Shown piece by piece: positions 49,929 through 59,942 of a DNA stretch of 64,000 nucleotides. The first letter of the stretch is position 1. The number at the start of each line of letters is the position of its first letter. The translations under genes were made by a program, and so were the position numbers. The notes under the pieces are model-generated. The model saw nothing but the letters and a program-made list of their open reading frames with translations. It was not told where the DNA came from and made no database searches. Source of the stretch: Anthracocystis setariae (taxonomy: Eukaryota; Basidiomycota; Ustilaginomycetes; Ustilaginales; Ustilaginaceae); contig CAKMXJ010000002.1 of the NCBI GenBank assembly GCA_928724745.1, forward strand, positions 124,001 to 188,000, written 5' to 3'.

Positions 49929-52325
49929 ATGAAGGTGCCTCTTCCAAGCGCAATAAAGTGTCCTTCCACTTCTCCTCCACTTCCTACGTTCGACCGTGTT
50001 CACAAGTACCGTCCACCTCCTACTTCGCACCACGCTTCCATTCAAGTGCTCGAAGACGAGATTGGTACTCCTCGCACCAGCATCCAGGTCAAGCAGGCGT
50101 ATCTCGACTCGCATCCGAATTCCGACGTAGAAAGCCATCATTCCAGCATCCACTCTGATCACCATCCCTCGAGTAGCGCACCTACGCCCTCTCTTGTTCG
50201 TTCGTCCATCGGTTCTCCTTCCCTCTCGAGACGATCTACATCCGCTGAACTCGACAATCACGCCCCCAACTCAAGCCATTCGTCGTTGCGTCTGTCACCT
50301 ACTCATCCTACCATGACTGACGCTGCTACCGACCGTCCAAGACCTGCTCACGGTCGCGGCACTGCCGCTGAGCAAGGTGCTGCTCTTCGTGCAGCTGCTG
50401 ATCGCGAAATGGGTCGCTCTTCCATCCACTCTGACGCCCGTGTTCCAAGATCTAGGGGTGATCGTCGCGCCTCACGTCGTGCTGATCCTCAACACTCTCC
50501 TCGACACTCGCATCACCCTCTTGCCGACGATCAAAGTCAGGTCAGATCTTCGCGCCCCAGCTCGACCAAACAAAGCCGAGATGTCGCCAAACTCGACCAG
50601 CCTCCGCTCCAAGAAAAAGCTCCCGAGAGCGAAAAGCCCGCGGCAGGTACCGCTGCCGCTCAGGGTGCTGCCTTTCGAAGGGGCGAATCTCCCCAACTGC
50701 CCTCACCCGAACAAGCCCGCGAGGCACGAGAACGTCATCTGCGTGCCTCGTACGGCGAGACTCCCAAGCTCGGCAAGGGTTCTCCCGTCAAGCCTCCCGT
50801 CTATCCCATGACCGGCATCGACAACCTTGCGCTGCTCATGGAGGACGACTCTTTCACCACCTCGTGCTTCTCCATCTACATGTTCAAGACCGAGCTCGAC
50901 ATCGAGACGGTCGAAAACTTCTTCGAGGTGCTCGCCGAAACTTATCCCAAATACCGCTACGTCGTAGACCTCGATCCGAAGCTGTCCAAGAAGAAGGAGA
51001 AGCAGACTGTGCAGGCTCAGCCTGGCACGTCTCCCGCTCGAGGCCAACTCGATCCTGGTCGCCGCACCCGATATGGCAAAGGCCTCAAGGCCGGTTCGTT
51101 GTTCTCCCCTGCTCGTTGGCGCTACGTCCCCGACTTTGATATCAAGGAGAACATCGAGCATGTAGCGCAGTGCCCCGATGGCGGCGATGATGCCGCTCTC
51201 AACAAGCTCGCCGGTCACTTCCTTGGCCGTCACTACGACTACTCCAAGCCGGTCTGGGAGGCCATGGTCGTCAACGGTCTCAACACCGAAGACGGTGGTC
51301 GCAGTGCGCTCATGATCAAGATTCACCACTGCTTCTCTGATGGGCAAGGCATGATTCAGAGTTACCACGCAGCTCTCGGTGCGCTCGAGCAGGGCATTGG
51401 CATCCGCGACATTCAGAAGAACGTCGATTCCAACACGGCGCAGAACAAGAGGCCCGGTCAGCGTCAGGACAAGCCTACCGCCTGGGGCACCATCCAGCAT
51501 GCCGTCCATCTGGTACGTGGTCTCTACTTCCGCAGCCGCAAGTCTTTCCTCTACCAGGAGAACCGACCTCGCGTGGCTGGCAGACTCTATTGTCACAGCA
51601 AAGGCATTGATATGGACGACATCAAGATGATCCGCAAAGCATACGCCAACGAAAAGTGGAACCTGACGCTCAACGATGTTGCCTTGGCCATTCTGGCTCG
51701 TGCGCTTCGCATTGCTTCGGAGCGGGTGGATCCCAGCAGGAGGCACAAAGACAAACGTGTCGCCATCTTCGTCCCCATCTCGGTGCGTCCCAAGGGGGAT
51801 TGGTCGCTCAGCAATGCCACCACCGGCTCCATCGCCTGGTTGCGCTTTGAGAAGGAAGACAAGCCGGACTTTGAGGTCCAGCTGGCTCAGGTGCATCGCG
51901 AAATGGGTCGCATCAAGAGATCGTACGGACCCAAGATCCTCTTCAAGGTCTTTGGCAGCGCCTGCCAACGACGAATCACGTATCTTCCCAACTACCTGCT
52001 CTTGCGACAATTCTACTACCGCGCGTTCCGCGAGTACCACGTCGCCACCAATGTGCCTGGTCCTCCCAAGCATGTCAAGTTCGGCCAACATGAGGCGTAC
52101 AGCTACCATGTGCTGCCACCTTCGAGTCCCGGCAAGTCGACCATGGCGATCGGCATGATTTCGTACGCAAACGACTTTTCGCTCGCCGTGTCGTGCGATG
52201 ACGTTCCCGAGTTCAAGCACCTCGCCGAAGAGATCTGCAAGGCGTTCCAGGATGCCGCTACGCAGATCATCGAGGCCGCCAACGAGAGGCTCGCCAAGGG
52301 CAAGGAGGCGCCTGCAACGCAATGA
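49929..52325 (+). CDS. Wax ester synthase / diacylglycerol acyltransferase (WS/DGAT) family protein
   Basis: I start at the first in-frame ATG, 49929 (798 residues). A later ATG near 50311 (MTDAATDRP) is also possible because the first 290 residues are Ser/His/Arg-rich and disordered. The acyltransferase domain begins near 300 (DNLALLMEDDSFTTS). The catalytic HHxxxDG motif reads HHCFSDG near residue 466. A DUF1298-type C-terminal half follows, with NVPGPP and the YANDFSLAVSCD segment near the end. The family esterifies fatty acyl-CoA to alcohols or diacylglycerol, making storage lipid, usually at the ER. Oddity: the frame stays open for another 270 codons after the TGA. Confidence 0.9.
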   Translation: MKVPLPSAIKCPSTSPPLPTFDRVHKYRPPPTSHHASIQVLEDEIGTPRTSIQVKQAYLDSHPNSDVESHHSSIHSDHHPSSSAPTPSLVRSSIGSPSLSRRSTSAELDNHAPNSSHSSLRLSPTHPTMTDAATDRPRPAHGRGTAAEQGAALRAAADREMGRSSIHSDARVPRSRGDRRASRRADPQHSPRHSHHPLADDQSQVRSSRPSSTKQSRDVAKLDQPPLQEKAPESEKPAAGTAAAQGAAFRRGESPQLPSPEQAREARERHLRASYGETPKLGKGSPVKPPVYPMTGIDNLALLMEDDSFTTSCFSIYMFKTELDIETVENFFEVLAETYPKYRYVVDLDPKLSKKKEKQTVQAQPGTSPARGQLDPGRRTRYGKGLKAGSLFSPARWRYVPDFDIKENIEHVAQCPDGGDDAALNKLAGHFLGRHYDYSKPVWEAMVVNGLNTEDGGRSALMIKIHHCFSDGQGMIQSYHAALGALEQGIGIRDIQKNVDSNTAQNKRPGQRQDKPTAWGTIQHAVHLVRGLYFRSRKSFLYQENRPRVAGRLYCHSKGIDMDDIKMIRKAYANEKWNLTLNDVALAILARALRIASERVDPSRRHKDKRVAIFVPISVRPKGDWSLSNATTGSIAWLRFEKEDKPDFEVQLAQVHREMGRIKRSYGPKILFKVFGSACQRRITYLPNYLLLRQFYYRAFREYHVATNVPGPPKHVKFGQHEAYSYHVLPPSSPGKSTMAIGMISYANDFSLAVSCDDVPEFKHLAEEICKAFQDAATQIIEAANERLAKGKEAPATQ

Positions 52326-53138
52326 AGCCGAGGCTGTTCCGTCGACGATCGCGCCCGTTCTCGGGCCACGGTCCAAGTGGGGAAGAACAGCTCGGCTATC
52401 GACTCCGGGGAGGTTCACGCATCGGTGATTCCGAGATTCGACTCGGATGATCTGACAGCGACGGCCCCGGACGATGAGATGGAGGAGGCAGCGGTAGCAA
52501 GCTTGAGTTCCTCACCTTCTCGACACTCTAGCTTGTTACCCTCCCCCAATGCACGTGGGGTCAGTAGAGCGCTCGCGAACCATTCGCGCTTCAAGGGGTA
52601 CGACTCTGGCCCGCTGTGTGCGGACACTTGTTTTCTGCGCTCGTCTGCACCGAGCTGCAATGGGTCGGCGCCGACAAGCCATCAAGTCTCTCCGATGGCA
52701 TCGAGTCCACCATCGCCACTGTCGACACCGGCAAGCTCGGTGGTGCACGGGGATGTTGGGAGCGATATGATTTGCGGTACGCGTTCAAGTGAGAAGAAGC
52801 GCCTATCGTGGTTCGGTTCGATTGCAATGTCGCAGTCCACACAGCACAAAACCGCCAGCGCTTTGCCTTCGTCGAGCTGTCCATCTCGGCGCAAGACGAT
52901 GATGTCGCGAAGCAGCTCGTGCTCTTGCTCGTCGGTCACTTTGGCCAATGACGGCTTGTCCAACGCCAAACCTAACGACGCCAAGTCTTGCCAAGTCGAG
53001 GTAGATGCGCCATCGATGGTGCCGAACGCGCACTTCTTGGGACTCATGCTGTTGATGATCTTGCTCATTTCATCTCCGCTCATCAAGATCCTCTCTGTGG
53101 TCCTTTTCATTGGCATTGTTGTTCTCGATGATATTTGA
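52326..53138 (+). other. In-frame open extension after the WS/DGAT stop, with C-terminal hydrophobic segment
   Basis: From the TGA at 52323-52325 the same reading frame is open for 270 more codons to a TGA at 53136-53138. The extension is Ser-rich, like the N-terminal linker of the acyltransferase, and ends in about 30 hydrophobic residues (around HFLGLMLLMILLISS) that could be a membrane anchor. Three readings are possible: a separate gene starting at the ATG at 52479 (219 residues, tail-anchored), a stop-codon readthrough extension, or a longer ancestral protein cut by a nonsense mutation. No GT donor lies in the roughly 60 bases before the stop that would splice it out. A minus-strand frame (53182-52682) overlaps but has no recognisable domain. 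Confidence 0.45.
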
Positions 53139-53998
53139 TTTTGGTTGCCAAACCTTCTCGCGATCCACATTTTTTTTTTCACATTCGTTTCCGGCTAGAC
53201 CAAACTCATTGATCGCTTGGATTTGTTCAAGTGGTGGCTAGTCACCACTTGGGGGTTCCAATCCGCACCGCTTTATAGGCTTTATTTAGTAATCTAATGA
53301 TGAATCCAGTTGAATCCAATTGGCGGCGTGGATGCGTGTGTTGGCGGGATCTGAGCGTTTCTACTGCATAGAAGAGAGAACTCGCGCTTAGCGATGGTGT
53401 CGATAGAGGGCATGAGCGTGGCGAGATCCCCCATGCATGCGTGCGATTTATCGGAAACTTCTTTTCCACCCACCATGGTCCCCCTCAGAACTAAACTCGA
53501 TTAGCGCCAAAATAAAGAATTCACATTTTTCAGATGGTGTGCAATTGGAATGTAGCGTGCACAAAGCGACGCCGCAAAATTCCACTTGATCATGTGTAGA
53601 TTCCAGACATGTGCAAGCCTAACGCCTCTCCTGTCCCACTATCGTCTGCGCTTGAGTTTGCGCCTTTGATGAGGTATGAAGGGGGTAGACGCCTTCGCTG
53701 GCGGACAGTGGGTTAAGGGGACCGTCGATCCCACAGACCGCTTGGCTTCCGCTCTAACCCTTGTCAAGCTCGGCAGAAGAAGCGTTGAAGGCTAGAAAAG
53801 AGGGGCTTTCGTTTGATCGGTTTGGCCCCGTTGTCCAAACAACGGCATTGGCTGCGTGATATCCTGATTCGTCTCTCCTGTGCCAACAGCCATGGGTATA
53901 TATCATCACCGAGATACTGCTCGTTCTGGACTTGGCCAATCGCATCCGCTCCGCTCCCTTTCCTTTCTGGGCCATAGAGATCTGCATCTTTCTCAAAG
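53139..53998. other. Intergenic, promoter of the GH47 gene
   Basis: About 0.86 kb. It contains a perfect 8-bp inverted repeat with a 6-nt loop at 53230-53251 and a TATATAT at 53897-53903. No gene seen. Confidence 0.5.
53897..53903 (+). promoter_or_regulatory. TATA box of the GH47 mannosidase gene
   Basis: TATATAT about 100 bp upstream of the ATG at 53999. Confidence 0.55.
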
Positions 53999-55765
53999 AT
54001 GCTCACCAAAACCTTGAGCGCTTTTCTGGTCGCATTGCTCGCCATCTCGCTCGCTGATGCAGCCACGATTCAGAAACCTGGGCTGCAGCAGACCGCGACA
54101 TCCAAGACGCGTGCTGAAGAGATCAAGGCTGCCTACCGAAAGTCGTATTCGGCTTACCTCAAGTATGCGTCTGGACATGACGCCCTGCTTCCGCTCAGCG
54201 ACGGCTTTACGGACCCTTTCGGCGGCTGGGGCGCAAGTGTAGTGGATTCCCTCAGCACATCGTATCTGATGGGTCACATGGACCTTTACGATGCCGGCGT
54301 CGAGTATGCCAACAAGATTGATTTCACCAAGACCCAATCCGACTCGATCTCGCTGTTCGAGACCAACATTCGATACCTTGCGGGACTCATCTCGGCCTAC
54401 GAGTTGGGCGGTAAGAAGCAAAAAAAGCTGATCGACCAGGCCAAAGTCGTGGGCGATCATCTGATCACGGGCTGGCTGGAAGATAATCCTCTTCCGTGTA
54501 ATACGTTGAAGTGGAATGGGCTTGCCAAGCCCGATGCGTGTACTTCTTCGGGTATCGCGGAAGCAGGCACTCTGATACTAGAGATGGATAGACTGTCCAA
54601 GTACACTGGTGATCCAAAGTACTTGAAGCTTGCCACCAAGAGCATGAAGACCATTGCCGAGTCCAAGGCGGTGTTGCCCGGTTTGTTCGCGCAGGTGTAC
54701 AACCCGACGACGGGCAAGCCAGCGGACGATTATGTAACGTGGGGGGGCGGAAGCGACTCGTTTTTCGAGTACCTGATCAAGTACGCGTATCTGACGGGAG
54801 ACGACGAATCGATCTGGATCGCCACGTGGGTGAATGCAGTGTCGTCCTCGATCGAACATCTCATCGAGCACCCGGAACAGACACAAGCCACTCAGCTTAC
54901 CTACCTGACGGACTACTCCGCGTCGAATGGCGGGAATCTGCCACGCTGGTCGCATTTGGGCTGCTTTGCCGGTGGAAACTGGATCCTGGGCGCCAAGATG
55001 ATCGGCCAAGCTGATTTCGATCGGTACGGTCAGGCTTTGACGGCTGCGTGTGCAAACACGTATAGCTCGAGTCCGTCGGGAATCGGACCGGAGAGCTTCG
55101 TGTTTGTTGGTTCCAACGCCAACACGAACGGCATCACGATCACGGACCGAGGGTTCTACGAGCAACACGGGTTCGACTTTGAAGTGACGCAGTACATCCT
55201 TCGGCCCGAAGTGATGGAATCGGTGTTCTACGCGTGGCGTACCACTGGCGATGCGAGATGGCAAGAGATCGCTTGGAATGCATGGAAAAGCATCTATAAG
55301 AACTGCTTGGTGAAGCGGAATGGCGCATTGGCCGCACTGGACACTGTCAATTCGACGTCGCCGCCGCAGGTGGATGATTCCGAGAGTTTCGTTTATGCAG
55401 AAACGTTCAAGTATCTGTACCTGATCTTTGCCGATCCTGACACGGTGCATTTGGATAGGTATGTGTTGAATACCGAGGCCCATCCGTTCTTGGTGGATAA
55501 GCCGGAGAAGGGCAAGTACAAGGCGCCGAGCGTCGAGGTGAGGCCGATTGACGCTCCGATGGCTGAGAAGCAGCAGCCGAGTGCAACGCAGGGTGGGGGA
55601 GGAGTGCCAGTGCCATTGTTTTCAGGGTTGCCTGGGTTGAAGATGCCAGAGGGGGGCGGTGGGTTGACGCTGGATGGTTTGTTTGGCGGATTGATGAGGA
55701 GGAAGACAGGGGCAAGTGAAAGGTATGCGAGTGGCAAGCGGAGGCAGGAAGGGGACGCGGCTTGA
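53999..55765 (+). CDS. Secreted class I alpha-1,2-mannosidase (GH47)
   Basis: 588 residues, one exon. Signal peptide 1-21 (cleavage near ADA). GH47 landmarks run in order: DSLSTSYLMGHMDLY near 85, FETNIRYLAGLISAYEL near 120, WGGGSDSFFEYLIKY near 250, HLGCFAGG near 315, and RPEVMESVFYAWR near 402. The ESFVYAETFKYLYLIF segment is near 462 and NTEAHPF near 490. Acidic residues and the late Thr-Glu place the Ca2+ site. The enzyme trims alpha-1,2-mannose from N-glycans. A C-terminal Pro/Gly-rich tail of about 80 residues is extra. The signal peptide without a membrane anchor suggests a soluble secreted or Golgi-lumen enzyme. Convergent with the PRELI gene. Confidence 0.95.
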   Translation: MLTKTLSAFLVALLAISLADAATIQKPGLQQTATSKTRAEEIKAAYRKSYSAYLKYASGHDALLPLSDGFTDPFGGWGASVVDSLSTSYLMGHMDLYDAGVEYANKIDFTKTQSDSISLFETNIRYLAGLISAYELGGKKQKKLIDQAKVVGDHLITGWLEDNPLPCNTLKWNGLAKPDACTSSGIAEAGTLILEMDRLSKYTGDPKYLKLATKSMKTIAESKAVLPGLFAQVYNPTTGKPADDYVTWGGGSDSFFEYLIKYAYLTGDDESIWIATWVNAVSSSIEHLIEHPEQTQATQLTYLTDYSASNGGNLPRWSHLGCFAGGNWILGAKMIGQADFDRYGQALTAACANTYSSSPSGIGPESFVFVGSNANTNGITITDRGFYEQHGFDFEVTQYILRPEVMESVFYAWRTTGDARWQEIAWNAWKSIYKNCLVKRNGALAALDTVNSTSPPQVDDSESFVYAETFKYLYLIFADPDTVHLDRYVLNTEAHPFLVDKPEKGKYKAPSVEVRPIDAPMAEKQQPSATQGGGGVPVPLFSGLPGLKMPEGGGGLTLDGLFGGLMRRKTGASERYASGKRRQEGDAA

Positions 55766-55994
55766 TTGTTGACGCCATACCTGTTGGATCAGATTGAGGG
55801 TTGACGCGATGAAGATGCTTTCGTGTGATGCGAAGCGACGATGTTGTGGTGATGCCCGTTACGATTTTCATGGTAGCCTCCTGAGCCATGTGTTCTGCAA
55901 AGCACTTGGCTGCTATCTTGTGGCTCTGTTGTTGTCTGATTTCTGTTGTGCAATGTATGCGCGTTACTGTTTGCATTAACCCTTGCGATATGAT

Positions 55995-56622
55995 CTACCA
56001 AGTATTTGAGTGCGACGGATACATGGCGCGCAACACGCTGTGGAGGCCTTGCCTACCGTTTGCTGCATTATCTCTAAAGCGTGTATACGACCACTGCTCG
56101 ACCTTGCTGGCGGCTGAGGCGAGGATGCCTGTGAAGCCGGTGCAGCTTATGAGCGCGGACTGGTTGAAGAGGGTGATGGGATTGTGGTTTGGGGAAAGGG
56201 AGTGGGTGTATGTGATGAATTCCTTGACGAGGAGGTATTGGGAGAGTGAAAGGTTTGTGCTTGACATTTCGAATTGGTTGGTGAGTGGGTTGATCATGAC
56301 GACTTCGCGCACGTATGTGTCTTCGGGTGCGCCCACCAGACGTTTCAACCATGTGGGCGCGCCTTGGCGTAAGCCGATGATTCGTTCGGTGCGAAGTTGG
56401 CCGGTGGTGCGGTCGAGAGTTTGGTCGAGGACGTCGACGGAAACGACGTGGTCCGCGTGTGGGTTCGGATATTTGTTCCAAACGGCTGGGGAAGACGCCA
56501 AGATCGTGTCAGGCGAGGCGTCGAAGGACGAGGGAGCGGGACGAGGTTGGGGGAGACTTACCACGAGCAGTGTGCTGCCATGGGTATGCGAATTCTTGTG
56601 TCTGTGTGAATGTTTGCGGCAT
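55995..56622 (-). CDS. PRELI/MSF1-domain mitochondrial lipid-transfer protein (UPS family), two exons
   Basis: Exon 1 is 56622-56562, the intron is 56561-56486 (GTAAGT..CCCCAG, 76 nt), and exon 2 is 56485-55995. The product is 183 residues, typical for the family. Exon 1 supplies the start MPQTFTQTQEFAYPWQ. The junction creates HTAR-AVWNKYPNPHADHV, the conserved PRELI opening. Next come VLDQTLD..GQLRTERI, the TWLKRLVG and EVVMINP segments, and a C-terminal helix with SKVEQWSYTRFRDNA. In yeast, Ups1/2 with Mdm35 carry phosphatidic acid or phosphatidylserine across the mitochondrial intermembrane space. Which lipid is carried here cannot be told. The frame read straight through the intron would give a false N-terminus. 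Confidence 0.93.
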
Positions 56623-57096
56623 CGTGGTCTATGGTGGCCGCGTCATGCGGCGTAGATGGATGGTGGTGCAAGAGGAAGGAAACGACGAGGTACGGGGCAA
56701 TGATGGTGTTTCGGTTGTAGTCGAGTGTAGTGGAGGGGAGCGTGCGCAGAGGATGTGCATAAATAAGCTCATGCAACGTGTGTTACGCCGATGCGTAATC
56801 TTTCGCGCGAGAAAGGTTATCGCACGAGTCACGTGCTCTGGCTATTCACACATGCCTCATAGCTGCAGGATGCATGTATTGACGCGCTGCTGGTCAGTAC
56901 CTACTTGAACCCTCCATCGTAATCTAGCTCACTTCCGGAATGCCATCTCTTTCATTATCTCGAACGCCAACATAGCGTGTTTGTCTGACAATGTGGGAGA
57001 GAAGGTGACGTGAGCTCTTCTGAGCATGAAATTGAAAAGCGTAAGCTTCTTTACGTGAAGAATTCTGTTATAATTACCTCGTTCTCCTCTCCTGCC
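56623..57096. other. Intergenic between PRELI gene and 5S rRNA
   Basis: Upstream region of the PRELI gene and of the 5S rRNA. No gene or clear repeat seen. Confidence 0.5.
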
Positions 57097-57214
57097 ATCT
57101 GCGGCCATAGAACCTTGAAAGCACCGCATCCCGTCCGATCTGCGAAGTTAAGCAAGGTATCGCCTAGTCAGTACTGCGGTGGGGGACCACGCGGGAATCC
57201 TAGGTGCTGCAGTT
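57097..57214 (+). rRNA. 5S ribosomal RNA
   Basis: 118 nt. The 5' end ATCTGCGGCC pairs with the 3' end GGTGCTGCAGTT as helix I. Internal landmarks of fungal 5S are intact: GCACCGCATCCCGTCCGAT, GCGAAGTTAAGCAA, CCTAGTCAGTACTGCGGTGGG and the GACCACGCGGGAATCCTAGGTGC block, which includes the internal promoter. A T7 run at 57221-57227 is the polymerase III terminator. It is a single dispersed copy; no other rRNA is nearby. Confidence 0.97.
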
Positions 57215-57538
57215 CTCCTGTTTTTTTGTTTGGTTTTGTGTTTTGTTTCAATTTCGGGCGATTTTAGACTCGTGGGCAGAGACAAGGCGAGGCTGTGCTG
57301 AAAGGCTCCTGGCGTAGCAGCGTGTTAAAGCGGTCAAGCGGATATCGCCAACTTTGACTCGCGTGCGCCAAACCAACACCTTTTCTTTTTCTTCCGACGG
57401 CGAATCAAAGCCGAATGTCGCACGCTGGGTCATTCCTAACTCGTCGTGACTTGCACCCATCGTGACTTCCACTTTGTCGCATCGAGCTGCCCATATCGAC
57501 TCTTACCCATAGATTATCAATACAACCTACACTTCAAG
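57215..57538. other. 5S terminator and thioesterase promoter
   Basis: Begins with the 5S terminator T-run (57221-57227) and then holds the promoter and leader of the thioesterase gene. Nothing else seen. Confidence 0.5.
57221..57227 (+). terminator. RNA polymerase III terminator of 5S rRNA
   Basis: T7 six bases after the mature 5S end. Confidence 0.8.
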
Positions 57539-58645
57539 ATGCGTGCTTCATCGCTCGCGTCCAGCTCGGCTCGGCTCATCAACTTCAGTCGCTCCTCCTC
57601 CACCTCCTCCTCCTCCTCCATCGCCACACATTCGCGCCCTCTCGTCTCAAGATCTACCATCGTCGCACCTCTGCCATTAGCATCAGGCGCAGCTTTTAGT
57701 CGACCTCTATCCACCACCCCGGCTCCCAAGTCGGCCGGAGGTACTCTCATCAAAGCCACCATCGCGCTATCCCTCGTTGGAGTGACTTCGTACCTGTTCG
57801 GCTCGTTGTATCCTCCGCAGATGCTCAAGCTCCTCTGGCGACCTGCGACTCCTCCTCGTATGCGCTCCGATGGCCCCGAAGCCGAAGCCCACATGCGTCA
57901 GATTGAGGAAGCCATGCACCAACTCCCTTTCGTCCAACATCTCAAATCCAAATCCGTCGCACATGGCTCGGCAGCCGAACTTGAGCTCCTTCGCTCCCAA
58001 GGCAAACACATCACCGACCTCGACCCCACCACCACCATCGAGGTCCCCGCACATGGACACAACTCTGGTGCCAATATCGCCACCTCCGGCCCACCCGTCG
58101 AAGGCGGCGCAGCCGACACACACGAATACGTCATGACACGACCCTACCTGAAATACAGCCGTGAACGCGCGCAACACAACCTCACCGCCGGCTCGCTTCG
58201 TGGACCGGGCATGGTCGCAATACCCCCGCTCGTGTTCGCCAAAACCGCGCTCGGCGCAGCTCAAAACGGCGGCTCCGAAGGCGACAGCACCATCATCCTG
58301 CATCTTGGCCGAAGTGTTTGTGGGCATGATGGGATTGTGCATGGAGGCATGCTCGCTACCGTGTGCGACGAAGCTCTTGCAAGGACGGCGATGTACAATC
58401 TGCCCGGCAAGATCGGAGTGACGGCTCGGCTTGAGATCGATTATAGGAAACCGACCATGGCGGACCAGTATGTTGTGCTCGAGACGCAGTTGGTCGAGAA
58501 AAAGGGCAGGAAGGCAGTAGTTACCGGTACAGTCAAGGATGTCGATGGCAACAAGTTGTTGGATTGCAGAGCCATCTTTGTCGAGCCCAAGTATGCAAGG
58601 TACTTTCTAGACGCAAAAGCGATCAAGCAGGCCATCGAAGGATAG
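57539..58645 (+). CDS. HotDog-fold (4HBT) thioesterase, probably mitochondrial
   Basis: 368 residues from the ATG at 57539; the frame upstream to 57446 is leader. The N-terminus (about 1-60) is rich in Ser, Arg and Ala with few acids, like a mitochondrial presequence. It is followed by a hydrophobic helix (about 72-90) that could be an inner-membrane anchor. The HotDog domain occupies the last 130 residues: VCGHDGIVHGGMLATVCDEA, then LEIDYRKP and the VVLETQLVEKKGRKAVV strand. The HGG..A..CDEA helix carries the acidic residue used in this group to hydrolyse acyl-CoA. Typical of fungal THEM-like proteins; substrate unknown. Convergent with the EFM5 gene. Confidence 0.88.
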   Translation: MRASSLASSSARLINFSRSSSTSSSSSIATHSRPLVSRSTIVAPLPLASGAAFSRPLSTTPAPKSAGGTLIKATIALSLVGVTSYLFGSLYPPQMLKLLWRPATPPRMRSDGPEAEAHMRQIEEAMHQLPFVQHLKSKSVAHGSAAELELLRSQGKHITDLDPTTTIEVPAHGHNSGANIATSGPPVEGGAADTHEYVMTRPYLKYSRERAQHNLTAGSLRGPGMVAIPPLVFAKTALGAAQNGGSEGDSTIILHLGRSVCGHDGIVHGGMLATVCDEALARTAMYNLPGKIGVTARLEIDYRKPTMADQYVVLETQLVEKKGRKAVVTGTVKDVDGNKLLDCRAIFVEPKYARYFLDAKAIKQAIEG

Positions 58646-58761
58646 ACTTGGTACTCAAAACTCTGCTTTCATTTCAGGTCAACCTTTGTTACCCATCCAG
58701 CTCTTTATACAATAGATGAATATCCATGTGGTGTCTCGATGTGTCTCGATGTTAGCTTGGC

Positions 58762-59658
58762 TCATGGACGACCCCAGATGCCAAACGCATTGGCTAGACC
58801 GTGATGCTCGACCTCGAGGTCCAACCTCTGCAGTGGCGGTTCTCCGTACATTTTGCAGGCCTCGGGCGCGATCGAGTCGCCGGTGCAGAGGAGGAATTTT
58901 GCGCATGGTTTGGCGAGCAGTTTGGCTGAGGTGGCGACTTTGAGTTGGGTGTCGTAGTTGAGGAACGGCGGATCTGTGACTAGGATATCGAACGAATCCA
59001 GCAGATGCGCGGGCAGGTTCTCGGGTTGATGGAGATTATAGTAGATGTAGGAGGTTTGACTGAGGGCTTGGAAGCGTTTGTCGACTTCGAAGACGTATGC
59101 TTGGGTTTTCAGCGCGGGGTAGTGGTGAACGAAGCCAACCCAGGCGGTGGGACAACAGAGGAACCCCACTTTCGCCTCCGAGGAGGGCAGCATCTCCATG
59201 ATCAACTCTGACAGTTGGTGGACAAAGTTTGCAGAATACCAGAATTGACTCAACTGCCACGACTCACCAAACGTTTTGCGGAATGTATCCACATCCAACC
59301 CCTCCTCCTCCTCCTCCTCCCCCTCCGCCTCCGCCTCCGCGTCGTCTTCATCGCTGACTACCTCCAACCTGCCCGCCAACGTGGCCAACATACTATCCGC
59401 CGAATCCGGAGCCACACCGTTCAACCTCTCCAAATCCGCAATCGCTTCGATCTCGGCCAATAACGCCGCCTCGGCCTTGTCCGCCTCATCCTGCTTGGTC
59501 AGCTGCTTGTTGGCTTTGCGCGTAAACCTGAGCAACTGCGCCTCCTCCGCGGCCTTGTCCGCCCGAAACCTGTCCAGCGCCGCAAGCGCAGCCGTATCCA
59601 AATCCAGTCCCTCCCCCTCCCCTTCCATCGCTTGAGCACTGGCAGCGATGTCCTTCAT
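58762..59658 (-). CDS. EFM5: EFM5/N6AMT2-type protein-lysine methyltransferase
   Basis: 298 residues from the ATG at 59658 (MKDIAASAQ). The frame upstream lacks another ATG. The domain has the order seen in eEF1A lysine methyltransferase 1: a helical N-terminus with charged residues, then WQLSQFWYSA near 135, then VGFLCCPT and a Rossmann strand YVFEVDKRF. DPPF near 228 is the motif inherited from N6-adenine methyltransferases. The conserved C-terminal LANAFGIWGR follows. In yeast Efm5 trimethylates Lys79 of eEF1A. An Asp/Glu-rich insert at about 110-128 is a local addition. Cytosolic. Confidence 0.9.
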   Translation of the reverse strand: MKDIAASAQAMEGEGEGLDLDTAALAALDRFRADKAAEEAQLLRFTRKANKQLTKQDEADKAEAALLAEIEAIADLERLNGVAPDSADSMLATLAGRLEVVSDEDDAEAEAEGEEEEEEGLDVDTFRKTFGESWQLSQFWYSANFVHQLSELIMEMLPSSEAKVGFLCCPTAWVGFVHHYPALKTQAYVFEVDKRFQALSQTSYIYYNLHQPENLPAHLLDSFDILVTDPPFLNYDTQLKVATSAKLLAKPCAKFLLCTGDSIAPEACKMYGEPPLQRLDLEVEHHGLANAFGIWGRP

Positions 59659-59942
59659 CTTGCGTGTCAGTATGCAATCCAAAAGCAAACCACAAGAATC
59701 GGGACAAACAAGTCAGTTCGTGGCCACCGTTCGGATTTCGGAAAGTCAAAATTATTTTTTTTGGTTTTTCTTCCAATATGCCTCCACACCCAAACTCTCT
59801 CACTCCAAAAAAAAAAAAAAACAAAAAAACAAAAAAACAAAAACAAAAAAGGGATTTCTTTCGTCACAAGGAGGTGACAGCAGCCAAGCTGGCAAGGAAA
59901 CAAAGCTGCGCTTAACATTCCATCCACTTGTTACAACCGAAC
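59659..59942. other. Short intergenic region with A-rich tract
   Basis: 284 bp between two minus-strand genes, with a run of A and AAAAC repeats at about 59807-59850. Confidence 0.5.

Noticed and set aside
52682..53182. Minus-strand 166-codon frame antisense to the WS/DGAT extension
   Set aside because: Could be real, but no domain is seen and the plus-strand frame is longer and continuous with the acyltransferase. Kept only as an alternative.
53230..53251. Perfect 8-bp stem with 6-nt loop near a T-loop-like string
   Set aside because: Looked at as a tRNA variable arm, but no acceptor or paired T stem can be built around it.
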